A stretch of 64,000 nt of DNA from Chitinophaga eiseniae (GCF_900167135.1 NZ_FUWZ01000001.1:1116001-1180000); one strand, 5' to 3'; positions 47,701 to 55,509 are shown, counted from the stretch's first letter. Notes: generated by a model from the letters alone, not told the origin. Made by a program: numbers and translations.

Positions 47701-49722
47701 GGAACCGCAGTGATCAGGAGCCCCGCCTCCGGTACCGGTAACAATATCAGCCTCACCGGCGATATGCCGGCAGGTAATAATAACAGCATCGTCATTACTA
47801 TCACCGGGAACATTGCAGCCAACGCCAGCGGCACGATTGTAAACACTGCTACCGTTACGCCGGCGGAAACAGGCGCCACGCCGGAATCGGCCACCGCTAC
47901 CACGCAGCTCATCACCGAGTCTGCTGTAAGGATCAGTAAAACCGGCCCGGCCACCATGATACGCGGCGACCAGGCGAGCTATGTCATCAGCGTGATCAAC
48001 CACGGCCCGAGCGATGCTGTCAATACCGACATCTCCGACCTGGTACCCGCTGTATTGACTAACGTTACCTGGACAGCGACGCCACTACGCAGCACGGTGA
48101 TCAACAGCGGCGCCGCCGGCAGCGGTAACAATGTAAAAGTGAATGTGAACATGCCGGCCGCAGATACGAGCGGACTGACTATCGAGATAAAAGGTACGGT
48201 AGCGCAAAATGCGCCTGCCGGCAGCGTAAACAACACGGCGCACGCTATCCTTAACAACATGGGCGGTAAGGATATTCCTTCCAATACAGTGGTCAGTAAC
48301 ATCGGCAGCGCTACAGACCTGGTGATAACTAAAACCGGTCCGGCAGAAGTGTTTACCGGCAGCATGGCCACCTATCAGCTGACCATCAGCAACGATGGCC
48401 CTTCCAATGCAGACAATGCAACGGTGACGGATATACTGCCGACATCATTAACACAACCAGCGGTGACCGTATTATCCATGTCAGGTGGTGCAGCTAATGT
48501 ACAGGCCTTGCTGAACGACAATACCATGAATGCTACGCTGGGCACTTTCCCGGCAGGCGCTAAAGTAGTATTGCAGGTGAGCGCTACGGCAGGTACGCCG
48601 GGCAGCATAGAGAACACTGCCATGGTGAAAACACCAGCCGGTATGATGGATGAAGACAGCAGCAACAATAGCAGTACGGCTTCCACACTCATCAGAGGCA
48701 AGTCCAGGCTGGAGATCGTAAAATCTGTGAACCCTGCCAACGGGCCGTACAGCACAGGACAGGTGATCAGTTATACTTTACAGGTCCGCAATACCGGCAG
48801 CGCCGGCGTAAACCCTGTCGTGGTGCTGGACACCCTGCCACCTGCCAGTCTCGTCAGCGATCCGGTATACAGCAACCCTCCGTCGGGCAACATCGTTTAC
48901 AACAGCAGCACCCGCGTGCTGCAGTGGAACGTCGGTCTCCTGAATGCAGGAGAAATCCGCAGCTGGAGCTACGACGTGACCATCAAAGGGGCGGGCGACG
49001 TCCGTAATATTGCAGTGGTGACCGGTCCGCCGGATGTAAGCGTACCGGATACTTCCACTATCACCATCAATACCGAAAAATTAGCCAATCTCAAAGTGGT
49101 GAAGCAACTGACCAGCACACCGCCGTTTAGTGTCAATAATGTGCTGACGTTCACCATGACGGCCACCAACAACGGGCCGGATAAGGCTACCGGCGTGGTG
49201 GTGGAGGACCGCCTCCAAAGTATGCTGGGCAGGCCGCTGACGCTCAATGCCAGTGCAGGTACGGCTACTTATGATATCGCCGCTGCGGCTATCAGCTGGC
49301 AAATACCGGAGCTGGCTCCCGGCGCCAGCGCCACACTGACATTCACCGTGAAACTGATAAGCGCAGACGATATCTTCAACACGGCGACTGTCACCGGCAA
49401 TGAAAAGGACCCGGATATCAGCGACAATACATCAGTGGTAGGACCTATCAAAGTGACCGGAGAAGATATCTTTATCCCGAATGTGGTAACCCCTAACGGA
49501 GATGGTAAGAATGATAACTTCTTCATACCGGGGCTGAGCAAATTCCCGGGATCAGCGATGTACATCTACAACCGCTGGGGTAACCAGGTGTACCAGCATA
49601 AAAACTACGACAACAAATGGAATGGCGACGGACTGAGTGAAGGCACGTATTATTACATACTGGAACTCCGTACCGAACAAGGCGTAAGAAAGTATAAGGG
49701 ATGGGTGGAACTGATGCGATAA
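38776..49722 (+). CDS. Giant surface adhesin-like protein with 22 DUF11 repeats, T9SS type B
   Basis: 3648 residues. A Sec signal (about 1-37: CCVLLLLLAGGYVKAQQ) leads into a jelly-roll, CBM/MAM-like domain (about 40-235: NNIYFVDRPDHTTTTGRGFC, FEFSAWIMNINPSGGV, ALDDIAFAACG) and several Ig-like units (about 235-705). From about residue 711 to 3560 there are 22 DUF11-type beta-sandwich repeats of about 125-135 residues; each opens with 'ITKSGPAT..AG..ITYT..V.N.GPS.A....I.D.VPA' and continues with 'V.WTA...G.A.I.SGATGTGN....TA.IPAG'. The C-terminus (3563-3648: EDIFIPNVVTPNGDGKNDNF to the end) is a CHU_C gliding-associated domain, the type B signal of type IX secretion. Likely a filamentous surface adhesin. 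Confidence 0.95.
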   Translation: MVKKLSICVNVQSVISRVVKQYCCVLLLLLAGGYVKAQQCTGSLGDPVFKETFGEAATATKPTLGPPLPAGITTYTYYAPGVGSRPTGPYPGQYTISNTTRGYNNIYFVDRPDHTTTTGRGFCMVVDANATPDKFYERTITGLCAGTTFEFSAWIMNINPSGGVAQPSLRFDIVDANNPNGPPITSVSTGTVPYQSPGTWVRQAGIFQMPSTTSAVILRIFSNTPNSNGNDLALDDIAFAACGPPIAFGQTTGVVCAGGTGGFSVSLPAGSYSNYYFQLQKRALGATTWANEGGVINNQGNNQYTFSVPNARAGFEYRVVAAGGMAEMNNVSCRVVSNPVELKVIDYTTGVNGPATICYNTSANLTAAVTPKAGTGTPSSGFAYTWETSTDGVSGWTVVSGQTGATLNTGALTASRYYRVTATVSGCSGDGASSPFRVVVNPNIVVNIGTVNPVCQGTALFSIPYTVTSGNANVFSITSADMPGFSPVTNAALGGSPINVVIPANVAPGAYHFTITFRHQASGCSASYPVTLDISPTPTTATVGPNQQLCGTSNTTLTGNTPAAGTGRWTQVSGPGVATFDNRQAPNANVSGLVTGVYTFRWTISSGACPPSYADLQVTEYGNTTLPDAGPDSTQYNSGVFHMQANTPTVGTGKWVVVSGNPVIADPTDPHTTITIPPNTSATLAWTITNQVCPPLPDEVTITYVSRADIQATKEILEQGPYIAGQSLVYRVVITNVGPSNATGVKITDLLPAGFAAGNVSVASSGAAQIIQNNSTNTNIDVTADIPTGNAAITITVSGKIRSSFEGDLTNTVTAVSPVVPDPDGATATVTVPVIRRPYFEVVKSAPAMTVAGESIRFGIIAQNSGLGDARAAVLTDVISSKLTNVSWTATATGKVNILSGATGTGNNLRIVANYPGGDTPADTGKIYISVTGTVDAGATGSIDNVAKVTPAETSVGDFTSNVTNTVISSSPGLVIDKSRTTPVIAIAGTPVQYVITLINNGPSNAVQTVITDAVPAAIQQVQWTATAQGSAAVTAGASGTGNQVRVTGNIPAGSSNVITIRVSGVISADYSGKLSNTATATPAEPGVPSVSDTDVATVQKAVKLTIVKNGPATAVPGQQISYTIDVDNEGPSNSTATTISDVIPASLYNVTWTASVVTGTATITSGATGAGNQLSVTANMAAEAAIRIVVRATILPPTYNPIHNTAVATPSEPGFPPVTSNEVITTVNPQAALTISKTGPDTATAGSSVSYVITVGNNGPSNARDMQIKDAVPASLQQVTWTAVANGNATIDNGVSGSGNNIALSGDIAAGSGNNIVVTVSGKLDPAFSGTLTNTAIVVPSETGSTGDTATKQTVVRRLPQITITKSAVDGVLAGDSVTYTIEVANAGASDAQNLVVTDAVPAALSGVQWTARGLGQAAIITGASGTGNNVRVTGNIPAGSANKLVITVTGKTDPGFSGNIINHATATPSEPVPPVTATQTVVVRKLPAIRVTKAGPTSLNAGERITYTVLISNTSVSNADNLVIEDIVPAAVTQTTWTATGNGAAVINNGGTGTGNTVRVNANIPGGSTGNSISVTITGIVDPAFSGSFTNVATAQPSEAGAQPAVSGPVVTTVAQRPSLHVVKTGPATASAGDNVRYLLTVTNTGPSNALNTIIADQLPALLTNVNWNATATGGAAIINGAAGTGNNLQVTANIPVTTGIVNIVVTATIPAATLAGTIRNVATVDPKVTGLPPVPSDTVTTVIGQRPKLIIQKNAPANWSAGEYIIYGVKVENAGPSDARAAVITDAIPATIVNPTWTATANGTAVITSGATGTGNQLNVVADIPAGTGNSVTILIAGRVQSDFAGVISNTATATPAEPNVPPVSSNVSTNISRRARLEIKKAGPAATTAGNSIAYTLEVLNNGPSDANNITIKDAIPAGILNATWTATASGGASLTSAATGTQNVLVNGNIPATAGAKITVQINGKVDPDYASPNITNVAMALNDPSFATPVGDTASVVTTINRVANLRIVKSGPANQGAGEPMQYTLQVQNDGPSNVQGARIQDVLPPTLLNSTWVVTSTGGVSNITPTSGTGNVDVTTDIPAGNGVLRVTISGVLSPALVNGSTVTNTGTVALPAGSPITDPNLTDNTSTVTTAVDNDPVVRIAKTGPAVVNVGDTIQYRIVITNGGSGNITGALITDQVPADVTVTSWGAAATGNAQVTGPTTGTGNNVSTTADIPVGSSHTIVVLINGVVNKTSNTTFTNTAVVTAGANKQSSITTTVNQSTDVSIVKSGPQQVTAGETVNYTLQVFNAGPVDVESLVITDQVPATVTNVTWKAVVTGTGEVIGAQEIDSAGSNIIIPGKLAAGSGNYITVYISGTVSGSATSGNIINTADVAVNNVTDYNPANNTSTLTTTIGRRTGLQIRKSGPVQAQAGNTITYQVVVTNSGPSDAAGVNITDVVPAEVENVSWEAVVTGAATITGPYNGTGSNVATTADIPGGAGNSVAITITGTLNDDFAGTVLNVATAGSSEAPAVNDQVTTTVTKQSDVQAHKSGPATITAGDKITYLITVTNNGPAFARGLTIADSIDTRITGVTWTASVTGNANVTSGATGSGNQLAVTADIPANDSAAVTITITGTVRADATNTISNITRVTSPDPLTPPVVTPPVITEVVQRPELTISKSGPQQLNAGETISYWLDITNKGLSNATQAVISDQVPAGVKQASWAVQTVSPGTTVTSGSTGAGNNVQVTANIPSGGSIRLMIQGKVDSTFSGTITNTGIVTPSEPGNVPDSSEVQTDVFLKPSVQITKSGPATLQSGQTITYTIIAKNDGPSMATNAAILDAVPAAVRNITWSAVAAGNAQITGPANGTGNLVSLTVSIPPGATNSVTVTVNGTVDPSFRDTLNNTAVITPAETGALPDTSALVQTVITAAPKLHIQKAGPATSTAGQPLQYILLVSNSGLSNALNFTVTDVVPAILTQVSWKAVTNGTAVIRSPASGTGNNISLTGDMPAGNNNSIVITITGNIAANASGTIVNTATVTPAETGATPESATATTQLITESAVRISKTGPATMIRGDQASYVISVINHGPSDAVNTDISDLVPAVLTNVTWTATPLRSTVINSGAAGSGNNVKVNVNMPAADTSGLTIEIKGTVAQNAPAGSVNNTAHAILNNMGGKDIPSNTVVSNIGSATDLVITKTGPAEVFTGSMATYQLTISNDGPSNADNATVTDILPTSLTQPAVTVLSMSGGAANVQALLNDNTMNATLGTFPAGAKVVLQVSATAGTPGSIENTAMVKTPAGMMDEDSSNNSSTASTLIRGKSRLEIVKSVNPANGPYSTGQVISYTLQVRNTGSAGVNPVVVLDTLPPASLVSDPVYSNPPSGNIVYNSSTRVLQWNVGLLNAGEIRSWSYDVTIKGAGDVRNIAVVTGPPDVSVPDTSTITINTEKLANLKVVKQLTSTPPFSVNNVLTFTMTATNNGPDKATGVVVEDRLQSMLGRPLTLNASAGTATYDIAAAAISWQIPELAPGASATLTFTVKLISADDIFNTATVTGNEKDPDISDNTSVVGPIKVTGEDIFIPNVVTPNGDGKNDNFFIPGLSKFPGSAMYIYNRWGNQVYQHKNYDNKWNGDGLSEGTYYYILELRTEQGVRKYKGWVELMR
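40906..49450 (+). repeat. 22 tandem DUF11-encoding repeats
   Basis: Repeats begin near 40906, 41290, 41695, 42085, 42475, 42862, 43240, 43636, 44029, 44413, 44806, 45217, 45592, 45985, 46372, 46762, 47146, 47536, 47923, 48316, 48709 and 49084, a mean period of about 389 bp. They are diverged at DNA and protein level, so no long identical copies exist. The last three are the most divergent. Confidence 0.88.
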
Positions 49723-49744
49723 GTACATTTACAGCAAAAAGCAG

Positions 49745-49780
49745 AAAGGCAGCAATTTTATTTGCTGCCTTTTGTTTTTT
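49745..49780. terminator. Bidirectional terminator after the adhesin gene
   Basis: An 11-bp stem (AAAGGCAGCAA / TTGCTGCCTTT) with a 6-nt loop, followed by a T tract on the plus strand; A-rich flanks allow use by the convergent GLPGLI gene. Confidence 0.85.
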
Positions 49781-49785
49781 GGGGC

Positions 49786-50415
49786 TTATAATGCCGGAAT
49801 AGTAACAAGGTCTTCTTTTACAGGTTCATAGTTGATAGCGGTAGCAATAGCTTTGAATTTTTTGGAATCCACGCCCAGTACTGCGCCTGCCGGTGTCCAG
49901 GTATGCAGCGGTCCGCCCCTGAAAGGCAGTTCCGTTGTTACCCAAAGGGTGAGCGGGCCATTTTTACCATTCACGTTTATTTCTTTACAAACGAAGCCAA
50001 GGATGGTGCGTGTTTTATTGCCTGCGCGTGATTTGTCGTCTTTCGGATGTTCTTTTTCCGTTAGTTTCTTTTTGCCGTCAGCTTCTGTCAGCGCCCAGGC
50101 TTTGCCGGTGGCGCCGTCTTCATAAAAAGCCAGTTCGTTGTCTCCCATCTGGATATGTACTTTAGCGCCTTCTTCTGTTTGCAGTTCTCCCGGTTGCTGG
50201 CGGGTGATCTTTGATCTGTTGCCGTTGAAATACAGCACTTCCCCGCTGTTGGCTGTTTCCGGTATCATGTCTTTATACTGAAGCTGGTCCGGTTTGAGAG
50301 ACGCATGAAGGAACATGGTGAGGTCATAATGTATGATGCCCTGTGTTTTGTCTTGTGCGGTAGCGGCAAATCCAAGCAGAAGAAAAGCCGCGAGCAGGAT
50401 GATGTTGCGTTGCAT
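49786..50415 (-). CDS. GLPGLI family protein
   Basis: 209 residues with a Sec signal (about 1-20, ending ATAQ). It has the GLPGLI-family pattern: early GIIHYDLTMF, middle SGEVLYFNGNRSKITRQQP, then TRTILGFVCKEINVNG, and FRGGPLHTWTPAGAVLGV, which takes the place of the consensus GLPGLI motif. The role of this family is not established. It is usually linked to outer membrane beta-barrel proteins and TonB-type loci; here the barrel gene precedes it by 2 bp. Likely periplasmic or surface-exposed. Confidence 0.82.
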   Translation of the reverse strand: MQRNIILLAAFLLLGFAATAQDKTQGIIHYDLTMFLHASLKPDQLQYKDMIPETANSGEVLYFNGNRSKITRQQPGELQTEEGAKVHIQMGDNELAFYEDGATGKAWALTEADGKKKLTEKEHPKDDKSRAGNKTRTILGFVCKEINVNGKNGPLTLWVTTELPFRGGPLHTWTPAGAVLGVDSKKFKAIATAINYEPVKEDLVTIPAL

Positions 50416-50417
50416 TG

Positions 50418-53219
50418 TTACTTGTTTTTTGATTTCGGGAAATGTCTGAATTTATAGATGGCGCTGAGCATAAAATACTGGCCCAGTGCATTGTTCTTGC
50501 GATCTTCGATATAGCCGTTGCCGGTGATACGGTTGATGCCGGCATTGTTGTTCAACAGATCTTTTGCGCTCAGGTAGAGGGAGAAATGTTTACCGATTTC
50601 TTTATTGATCCCTGCGTTGAGCAGCAGGATAGTATTATTGTATCCTGCTGCCAGACCCAGGGCGGAAAAGCCTTCCAGGCTGGCGTCGAACGTCATGTTC
50701 CATGGCAGCACCACCATACTTTCAATACTGTAGGTGAGCAGCCAGTTTTTTTCCGGAAGCCCGTTGCGGATGGCAAAGCGGCGGTTGTTCCAGGTGGCGC
50801 TGCCGGAAGCGCTGATACTGACAGGATCTGCGGGATAATAGTTCACATGCACGTCAGGAGCTAATGTGAGCACGGTGTTGTTATTGGCTTCTCCGTTATT
50901 AAATAACGTGTTGCGGGAGTATGTGCCGGTGAAGCCCAGGGATACCGAAGAATTGCGTGGCCCCACGGTGATGCTTTTGCCTGCAGAAAGCGACGCCCGA
51001 TAGTTACCCCGTACATTCACCGGAATGATCAGTTGTTGCCCGGTGTTTTTGTCGATGCTGGTGCTGTCGGTCACCTGGCTGCTGTACCAGTCAAAGCCGG
51101 CGTTGGCATACACAGCATTGCCGGAAGCGGGGGATACTTCGTTAAAAGACAGCGACCAGCGGTGACTTTTTTCCTGGTCCAGCGCCGGATTGCCCCGGCG
51201 CACATACAACGGATCGGTATTGTCTGTCAGTGGCTGCAGGTTGGCGACGGACGGAGTAGTAGCGACGGTGTTATACCGGAACATCAGCTTTTGCCGGCTA
51301 TTGGTTTTATATTCCGCGTAGGCCTCCGGCAACCAGGCCTGAAACTGCCGGTCTACATGGTAACCTTTCAGCCCGGAGTGGCCGTTGACAGTGCTGCGCT
51401 GCCATCCGGCGCCGATGGTGTAGCGCAGTTTTTTATAGTTGCCCGCCAGCAGTGCTTTGGAGGTATGTTGCCATTTGCGGGTATTATAGTTGTCGCTGTA
51501 CAAAGGATCTGTTTCGTCGTAAGCGCCGCTGGCGGCACGATTACGGGCCTGCCGGTCGTAGGCGCCGTCGCTGTAATAGAACTGTTGTCCCAGCTGAAGG
51601 CTCAGCGTACGGGATAACGGTTCAGTATATAGGATATTTCCGCTGATGGAAGATACTTTGGATTTGCTGACCGTCTGTTGATCGGTGTGGTTGTCTTTTT
51701 CTCCTGTTGGGAGATGAAAGAAGGTGCTGTTAAACTGGTTCTGCAGGGTGGTGTTGTTTTCATAATATTCCGGTTTGGCCGTCAACATCAGGGTGCGGCC
51801 GGCTTTGGCGAGGCGGTGGCGTAGCTGCATTTCCATGGCGCCGAGGCGGTTATCGCCGGCGGTACGGGTATGCTGACTGCCTTCATTGAGCAGCGTGACG
51901 CCGTCGGCGGTATAGGATCGGAAGTTGCGGTCCTGGCTGTTGTTGAAGTGATTAAGGTCGGCATGCGGTAACAGCTTCAGCGTTGTACGGGTATTCAGCG
52001 GCGTTTCTACGGTGAAGTCTATACGCTGGTTCATATTGTAGTTAGTGTTATTACCGTTCTGCAAATAGTTATAGGCGGTATCGGCCAGCCGGTACTGCCG
52101 GGCATAGTCGTAGTTATTGCGGGTGTTGGTTTCATTAAAGAAATAACTGCTGCGCAATTTGAAGCCGTTGTTCCAGTCGTTGTTGAAATTGACGCCACCG
52201 AAGCGGGTGTCGGTAAGACCGATAGGACGGGCAATTTCCGCGAGCGCTTCAGGCGTACCCATAATTTTCACGCCTTTCATGTTCATCAGTTCAGAGAGCG
52301 CAGCGGGTGGGAGGTTGTTGAACATGTCAGGATTGGAACCGGCCATTTTGATCAGCTCGGAGGCACTGAAGCCGGACTTATTGACGTTGTTGCCTTTCAG
52401 CAGCAGCGACAGCTGCATATCGTTGAGGAAACTGTTGGCATTGATACCGCCTTCGTAGCGGTCCGTGGTGCCCAATCCTGCGCTGGCGTTGCCAAAGTAG
52501 CCGCGTTTGCGGTTCTTTTTTGTTACCAGGTTGATCGTCTTTTGTTGTTTACCATCGGCAACGCCGGTAAATTCGGACATATCGCTTTGTTTGTCGAGCA
52601 GCTGTACTTTATCGATCATGTCTGCGGGCAGGTTGCGTGTAGCGATGGAAGGGTCGCTGCCAAAGAATTCCTTCCCGTCCACGAGTACTCGTTGCACGGT
52701 TTCTCCCTGCGCTTTGATGCTGCCGTCGCGCTCTACCTGTACGCCCGGTAGTTTACGGAGGAGTTCTTCCACTACGGCATTGTCTTTTGTTTTGAATTTA
52801 TTAGCGTTGTATTCGATGGTATCGCCTTTCATCTGTACAGGCGGTGTGTTGTCTTTAACGGTGACGGTCTGCAGCTGCCTGCTGCCTGCGTTGAGGGCTA
52901 TAGCGGCGGGCAGTGCGGGGAAACGTCCGGCGGGTATGCTGAAGGAAAAGGTACTGTCGGTGTAGCCGAGGCTGTGTAGCCGTAAACGGTAGTTTCCATT
53001 GGGAAGTGTGAAGGATACTTTACCCTGTATATCGGTCATGGCCGTACGAACAACTGTTGTGTCGCTCCAGGAAGTGATTTTAACGGATACGCCAGCAAGA
53101 GCTTTTCCGGTGGCGGCGTCGCCGATCTGTGTTTGTTGCGGAGACTGCTGGGCTGTTGTTATGAACGGGCATAATAACAGGATACCCGGCAGATATATTT
53201 TACGCATCATTTTTTTCAT
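50418..53219 (-). CDS. Outer membrane beta-barrel protein with carboxypeptidase-like N-terminus
   Basis: 933 residues. A signal peptide (about 1-24, ending TTAQ) is followed by a carboxypeptidase-regulatory-like domain (about 30-110: ATGKALAGVSVKI), then a TonB-plug-like segment (about 120-235: NTPPVQMKGDTIEYNANKFK, VEELLRKLPGVQVERDGSIK, RVLVDGKEFFGSDPSIATRN), and a beta-barrel (OMP_b-brl_3 type) to the end. These proteins lack SusC-type extra domains. The two-component system at 53294-55395 lies directly upstream on the same strand, so it probably controls expression. A GLPGLI protein follows. The cargo is unknown. Confidence 0.9.
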   Translation of the reverse strand: MKKMMRKIYLPGILLLCPFITTAQQSPQQTQIGDAATGKALAGVSVKITSWSDTTVVRTAMTDIQGKVSFTLPNGNYRLRLHSLGYTDSTFSFSIPAGRFPALPAAIALNAGSRQLQTVTVKDNTPPVQMKGDTIEYNANKFKTKDNAVVEELLRKLPGVQVERDGSIKAQGETVQRVLVDGKEFFGSDPSIATRNLPADMIDKVQLLDKQSDMSEFTGVADGKQQKTINLVTKKNRKRGYFGNASAGLGTTDRYEGGINANSFLNDMQLSLLLKGNNVNKSGFSASELIKMAGSNPDMFNNLPPAALSELMNMKGVKIMGTPEALAEIARPIGLTDTRFGGVNFNNDWNNGFKLRSSYFFNETNTRNNYDYARQYRLADTAYNYLQNGNNTNYNMNQRIDFTVETPLNTRTTLKLLPHADLNHFNNSQDRNFRSYTADGVTLLNEGSQHTRTAGDNRLGAMEMQLRHRLAKAGRTLMLTAKPEYYENNTTLQNQFNSTFFHLPTGEKDNHTDQQTVSKSKVSSISGNILYTEPLSRTLSLQLGQQFYYSDGAYDRQARNRAASGAYDETDPLYSDNYNTRKWQHTSKALLAGNYKKLRYTIGAGWQRSTVNGHSGLKGYHVDRQFQAWLPEAYAEYKTNSRQKLMFRYNTVATTPSVANLQPLTDNTDPLYVRRGNPALDQEKSHRWSLSFNEVSPASGNAVYANAGFDWYSSQVTDSTSIDKNTGQQLIIPVNVRGNYRASLSAGKSITVGPRNSSVSLGFTGTYSRNTLFNNGEANNNTVLTLAPDVHVNYYPADPVSISASGSATWNNRRFAIRNGLPEKNWLLTYSIESMVVLPWNMTFDASLEGFSALGLAAGYNNTILLLNAGINKEIGKHFSLYLSAKDLLNNNAGINRITGNGYIEDRKNNALGQYFMLSAIYKFRHFPKSKNK

Positions 53220-53293
53220 GCGGTAAAATTACCGGGCTGTTGGCGGGGAATAGGTTAACGAGTGTGTATATATTCTTAATGAGTGTTAAAAAA

Positions 53294-53983
53294 TCAGGCG
53301 AGGAGTTTAAAGCCGCGTCCGCGTATGTTCACGATCTGGATATTTTCGTCCTGTTGCAGGTACTTACGCATACGGGTGATATATACATCCATGTTGCGGG
53401 CATTGAAAAAGCTGTCGTCGCCCCAGATGCTGAGCAGCATATCCTTGCGGGGAGTGATGTTGTTGACGTTGTCTGCCAGCATTTTCAGGAGATCGGCTTC
53501 CCGTTGGGAGAGGCGCCGGGTTTCGCCGCCATAGTGCAGTTCCTGCCGCGGGTAGTCGAACAGGTATCCGCCCAACCTTATCTGCTGTTGTACGGGCGGG
53601 GTGGCAGGGGGGAGGGTGCGTTTCAGCAAGGCATGTATGCGCAGTATCAGTTCTTCCATGCTGAACGGCTTTTTGATGTAGTCGTCGGCGCCGGCATGAA
53701 ATCCTTTGAGCACGTCCTGTACTTCACTTTTGGCAGTGAGGAATATCAGCGGGGTATGGGTGTCGATGGCGCGGATGTCCTGTACCAGTGTGAGCCCGTC
53801 CTTACGGGGCATCATCACGTCTATTACGCATACGTCGGGCCCGTGCTGCTTGTACAGCTGCCAGCCTTCGTGGCCGTCGGCCGCGTAGATCACTTCAAAG
53901 CCTTTCATCTCCAGCGTTTCCTTTACAACGCCGGCGAGTACGGTTTCATCTTCTACCAGTAGTAAACGTATCTGTTGTTTCAT
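53294..53983 (-). CDS. OmpR/PhoB-type response regulator
   Basis: 229 residues. A receiver domain (about 1-120) has the acidic pair in LLLVEDET, the phospho-acceptor Asp in VCVIDVMMPRKDG, the Thr in IFLTAKSE and the Lys in DDYIKKPF. A winged helix (about 135-229) shows LSQREADLLKMLADNVNNIT, FNARNMDVYITRMRKYLQQD and VNIRGRGFKLL. It overlaps the kinase gene by 4 bp (ATGA), so translation is coupled. The 75-bp gap before the barrel gene may hold its own promoter. Confidence 0.95.
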   Translation of the reverse strand: MKQQIRLLLVEDETVLAGVVKETLEMKGFEVIYAADGHEGWQLYKQHGPDVCVIDVMMPRKDGLTLVQDIRAIDTHTPLIFLTAKSEVQDVLKGFHAGADDYIKKPFSMEELILRIHALLKRTLPPATPPVQQQIRLGGYLFDYPRQELHYGGETRRLSQREADLLKMLADNVNNITPRKDMLLSIWGDDSFFNARNMDVYITRMRKYLQQDENIQIVNIRGRGFKLLA

Positions 53984-55395
53984 CGTTTTGCCAGTTCAAA
54001 GGTAAAGGTGCTGCCTTGTCCGGGGTGACTGTCTACTTTAATCGTCCCGCCTATTTTGTCCAGCAGGCTTTTCACATGGCTGAGGCCCAGCCCGTATCCT
54101 TTGACCGTATGCAGGTTACCCTGTGTAACGCGGTAAAATTTATCGAAGATATATGGCTGATGCGCCTTATCGATGCCGATGCCATGATCTTTGACGGTAA
54201 ACAGGTAATGCTGCGGGTGTTCGGTGACGGTCAGGTCTACCTGTTTAACGTCCGACGGCGTGTATTTGATCGCGTTATCCAGCAGGTTGGACAGAATAGT
54301 CCGCAAGGCGGCTGGTTGGGTGAGCATTTCTTCCTGCGTCACCTCTACCGAGGTGCGTACCTGTACGCCGGGCAGGCCGGAGAAGCGGGCCACCACCATT
54401 TTCAGCAGCACGGGGATAGCGATGGTTTCCACGGCGCCTTGCGGCTCTTCGTTGTGCTCCAGCCGGGTGAGCGCCATGATATTGTCTACCAGTCCCTGTA
54501 GCTTATGCAGTTCGTCCTGTTCCAGTCGCAGGTAACGTTCCGTTTTTTCCGGGTCTTTGCTGCCGCCGAAGGTGAGCAGCGCTTCGTTGGTAGCGGTGAG
54601 GATAGCGACCGGTGTTTTCAGTTCATGGGTGATATTGCTGATGAAATCGTTTTTCATGGTCTCCAGTTTCTTCTGACGGATGATGATCCGCCACAGTACC
54701 CATATGCAGCCGGTGATGAGCAATATCATGCAGAAAGACAACAGCAGGGGCCAGAGTATTTTCACCATCAGGAGGGTACCGGCGCCCTCGAACCGGGCGA
54801 TGATGGTCCGGGGGGATTGCAGGGAGCTGGAGCGGATGGTCACTACCTTTTCATCGGGTGTAATAGTGGTGTCTTTTTTTAGGATGGCAGTGGTAAAAGG
54901 CAGGGCTACGTGACGGTTGTTCAATTCTTCGCGGTAATATTTATTGAGCGTTGCGGTGTCCACTTCCACGATATTGCTGAAGGCGAAGATACTGGCCAGA
55001 AAGCGGTTCATGTCTGCACCTACGTCCTGCAGCCGGAAGTTCTGCTGGATGATGGTATTACCCTGCTGTTGCCCGTTGTTGCTGGTGATAACCTTCACCA
55101 GCCCGGTATCAGCGTTTGACAGGAGGGTATCGGCGATAGCGCCGGCGGTGAACTGGAAGGTGCGCCGGTGCCGGGGGGCTTCGGTGCTGTCTTTACGCTG
55201 CGATTGACCTTCCAGCTTTTTAACGGAACCGATCACGGCGCGGTCGTAGGCTTTCTGCAAGCCGTCAGACACCACCTGCACGAAGCTGGCCTGCTGGCTC
55301 AGCCAGGCTGTCCGCAGCCAGTACAGCTGGAAAGCCAGTACAGCCAGCGCGGTCGGGATGGTAATCCACCATATCCGTTTAACAATGAAGTCCAT
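53980..55395 (-). CDS. Membrane sensor histidine kinase
   Basis: 471 residues from the ATG at 55395 (MDFIVKRIWW); the longer frame to 55443 has no supporting signal. TM1 spans about 8-25, an extracytoplasmic sensor about 30-200 (no known fold recognised), and TM2 about 208-232 (LLLSFCMILLITGCIWVLWR). The HisKA phospho-acceptor helix is NDFISNITHELKTPVAILTA, and the ATPase has NLLDNAIKYTPSD, DHGIGIDKAHQPYIFDKFYR and YGLGLSHVKSLLDKIGG. It pairs with the response regulator that overlaps it and probably senses a periplasmic or envelope state. Confidence 0.93.
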   Translation of the reverse strand: MDFIVKRIWWITIPTALAVLAFQLYWLRTAWLSQQASFVQVVSDGLQKAYDRAVIGSVKKLEGQSQRKDSTEAPRHRRTFQFTAGAIADTLLSNADTGLVKVITSNNGQQQGNTIIQQNFRLQDVGADMNRFLASIFAFSNIVEVDTATLNKYYREELNNRHVALPFTTAILKKDTTITPDEKVVTIRSSSLQSPRTIIARFEGAGTLLMVKILWPLLLSFCMILLITGCIWVLWRIIIRQKKLETMKNDFISNITHELKTPVAILTATNEALLTFGGSKDPEKTERYLRLEQDELHKLQGLVDNIMALTRLEHNEEPQGAVETIAIPVLLKMVVARFSGLPGVQVRTSVEVTQEEMLTQPAALRTILSNLLDNAIKYTPSDVKQVDLTVTEHPQHYLFTVKDHGIGIDKAHQPYIFDKFYRVTQGNLHTVKGYGLGLSHVKSLLDKIGGTIKVDSHPGQGSTFTFELAKR

Positions 55396-55509
55396 CTTAC
55401 AAAGATAGCCGAAGCCGCCATGCCGGCAACACCGGATTAACACTCATTAACACTTTTGCAAGAATGATTAACAAAAGAAAAATGGCGCTTGTTGCCGCGT
55501 AGGCATAAA

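Noticed and set aside
40906..49450. Direct repeats as a possible CRISPR array or DNA-level tandem repeat
   Set aside because: The period of about 389 bp encodes protein repeats, and copies are diverged; there are no short identical repeats with unique spacers.
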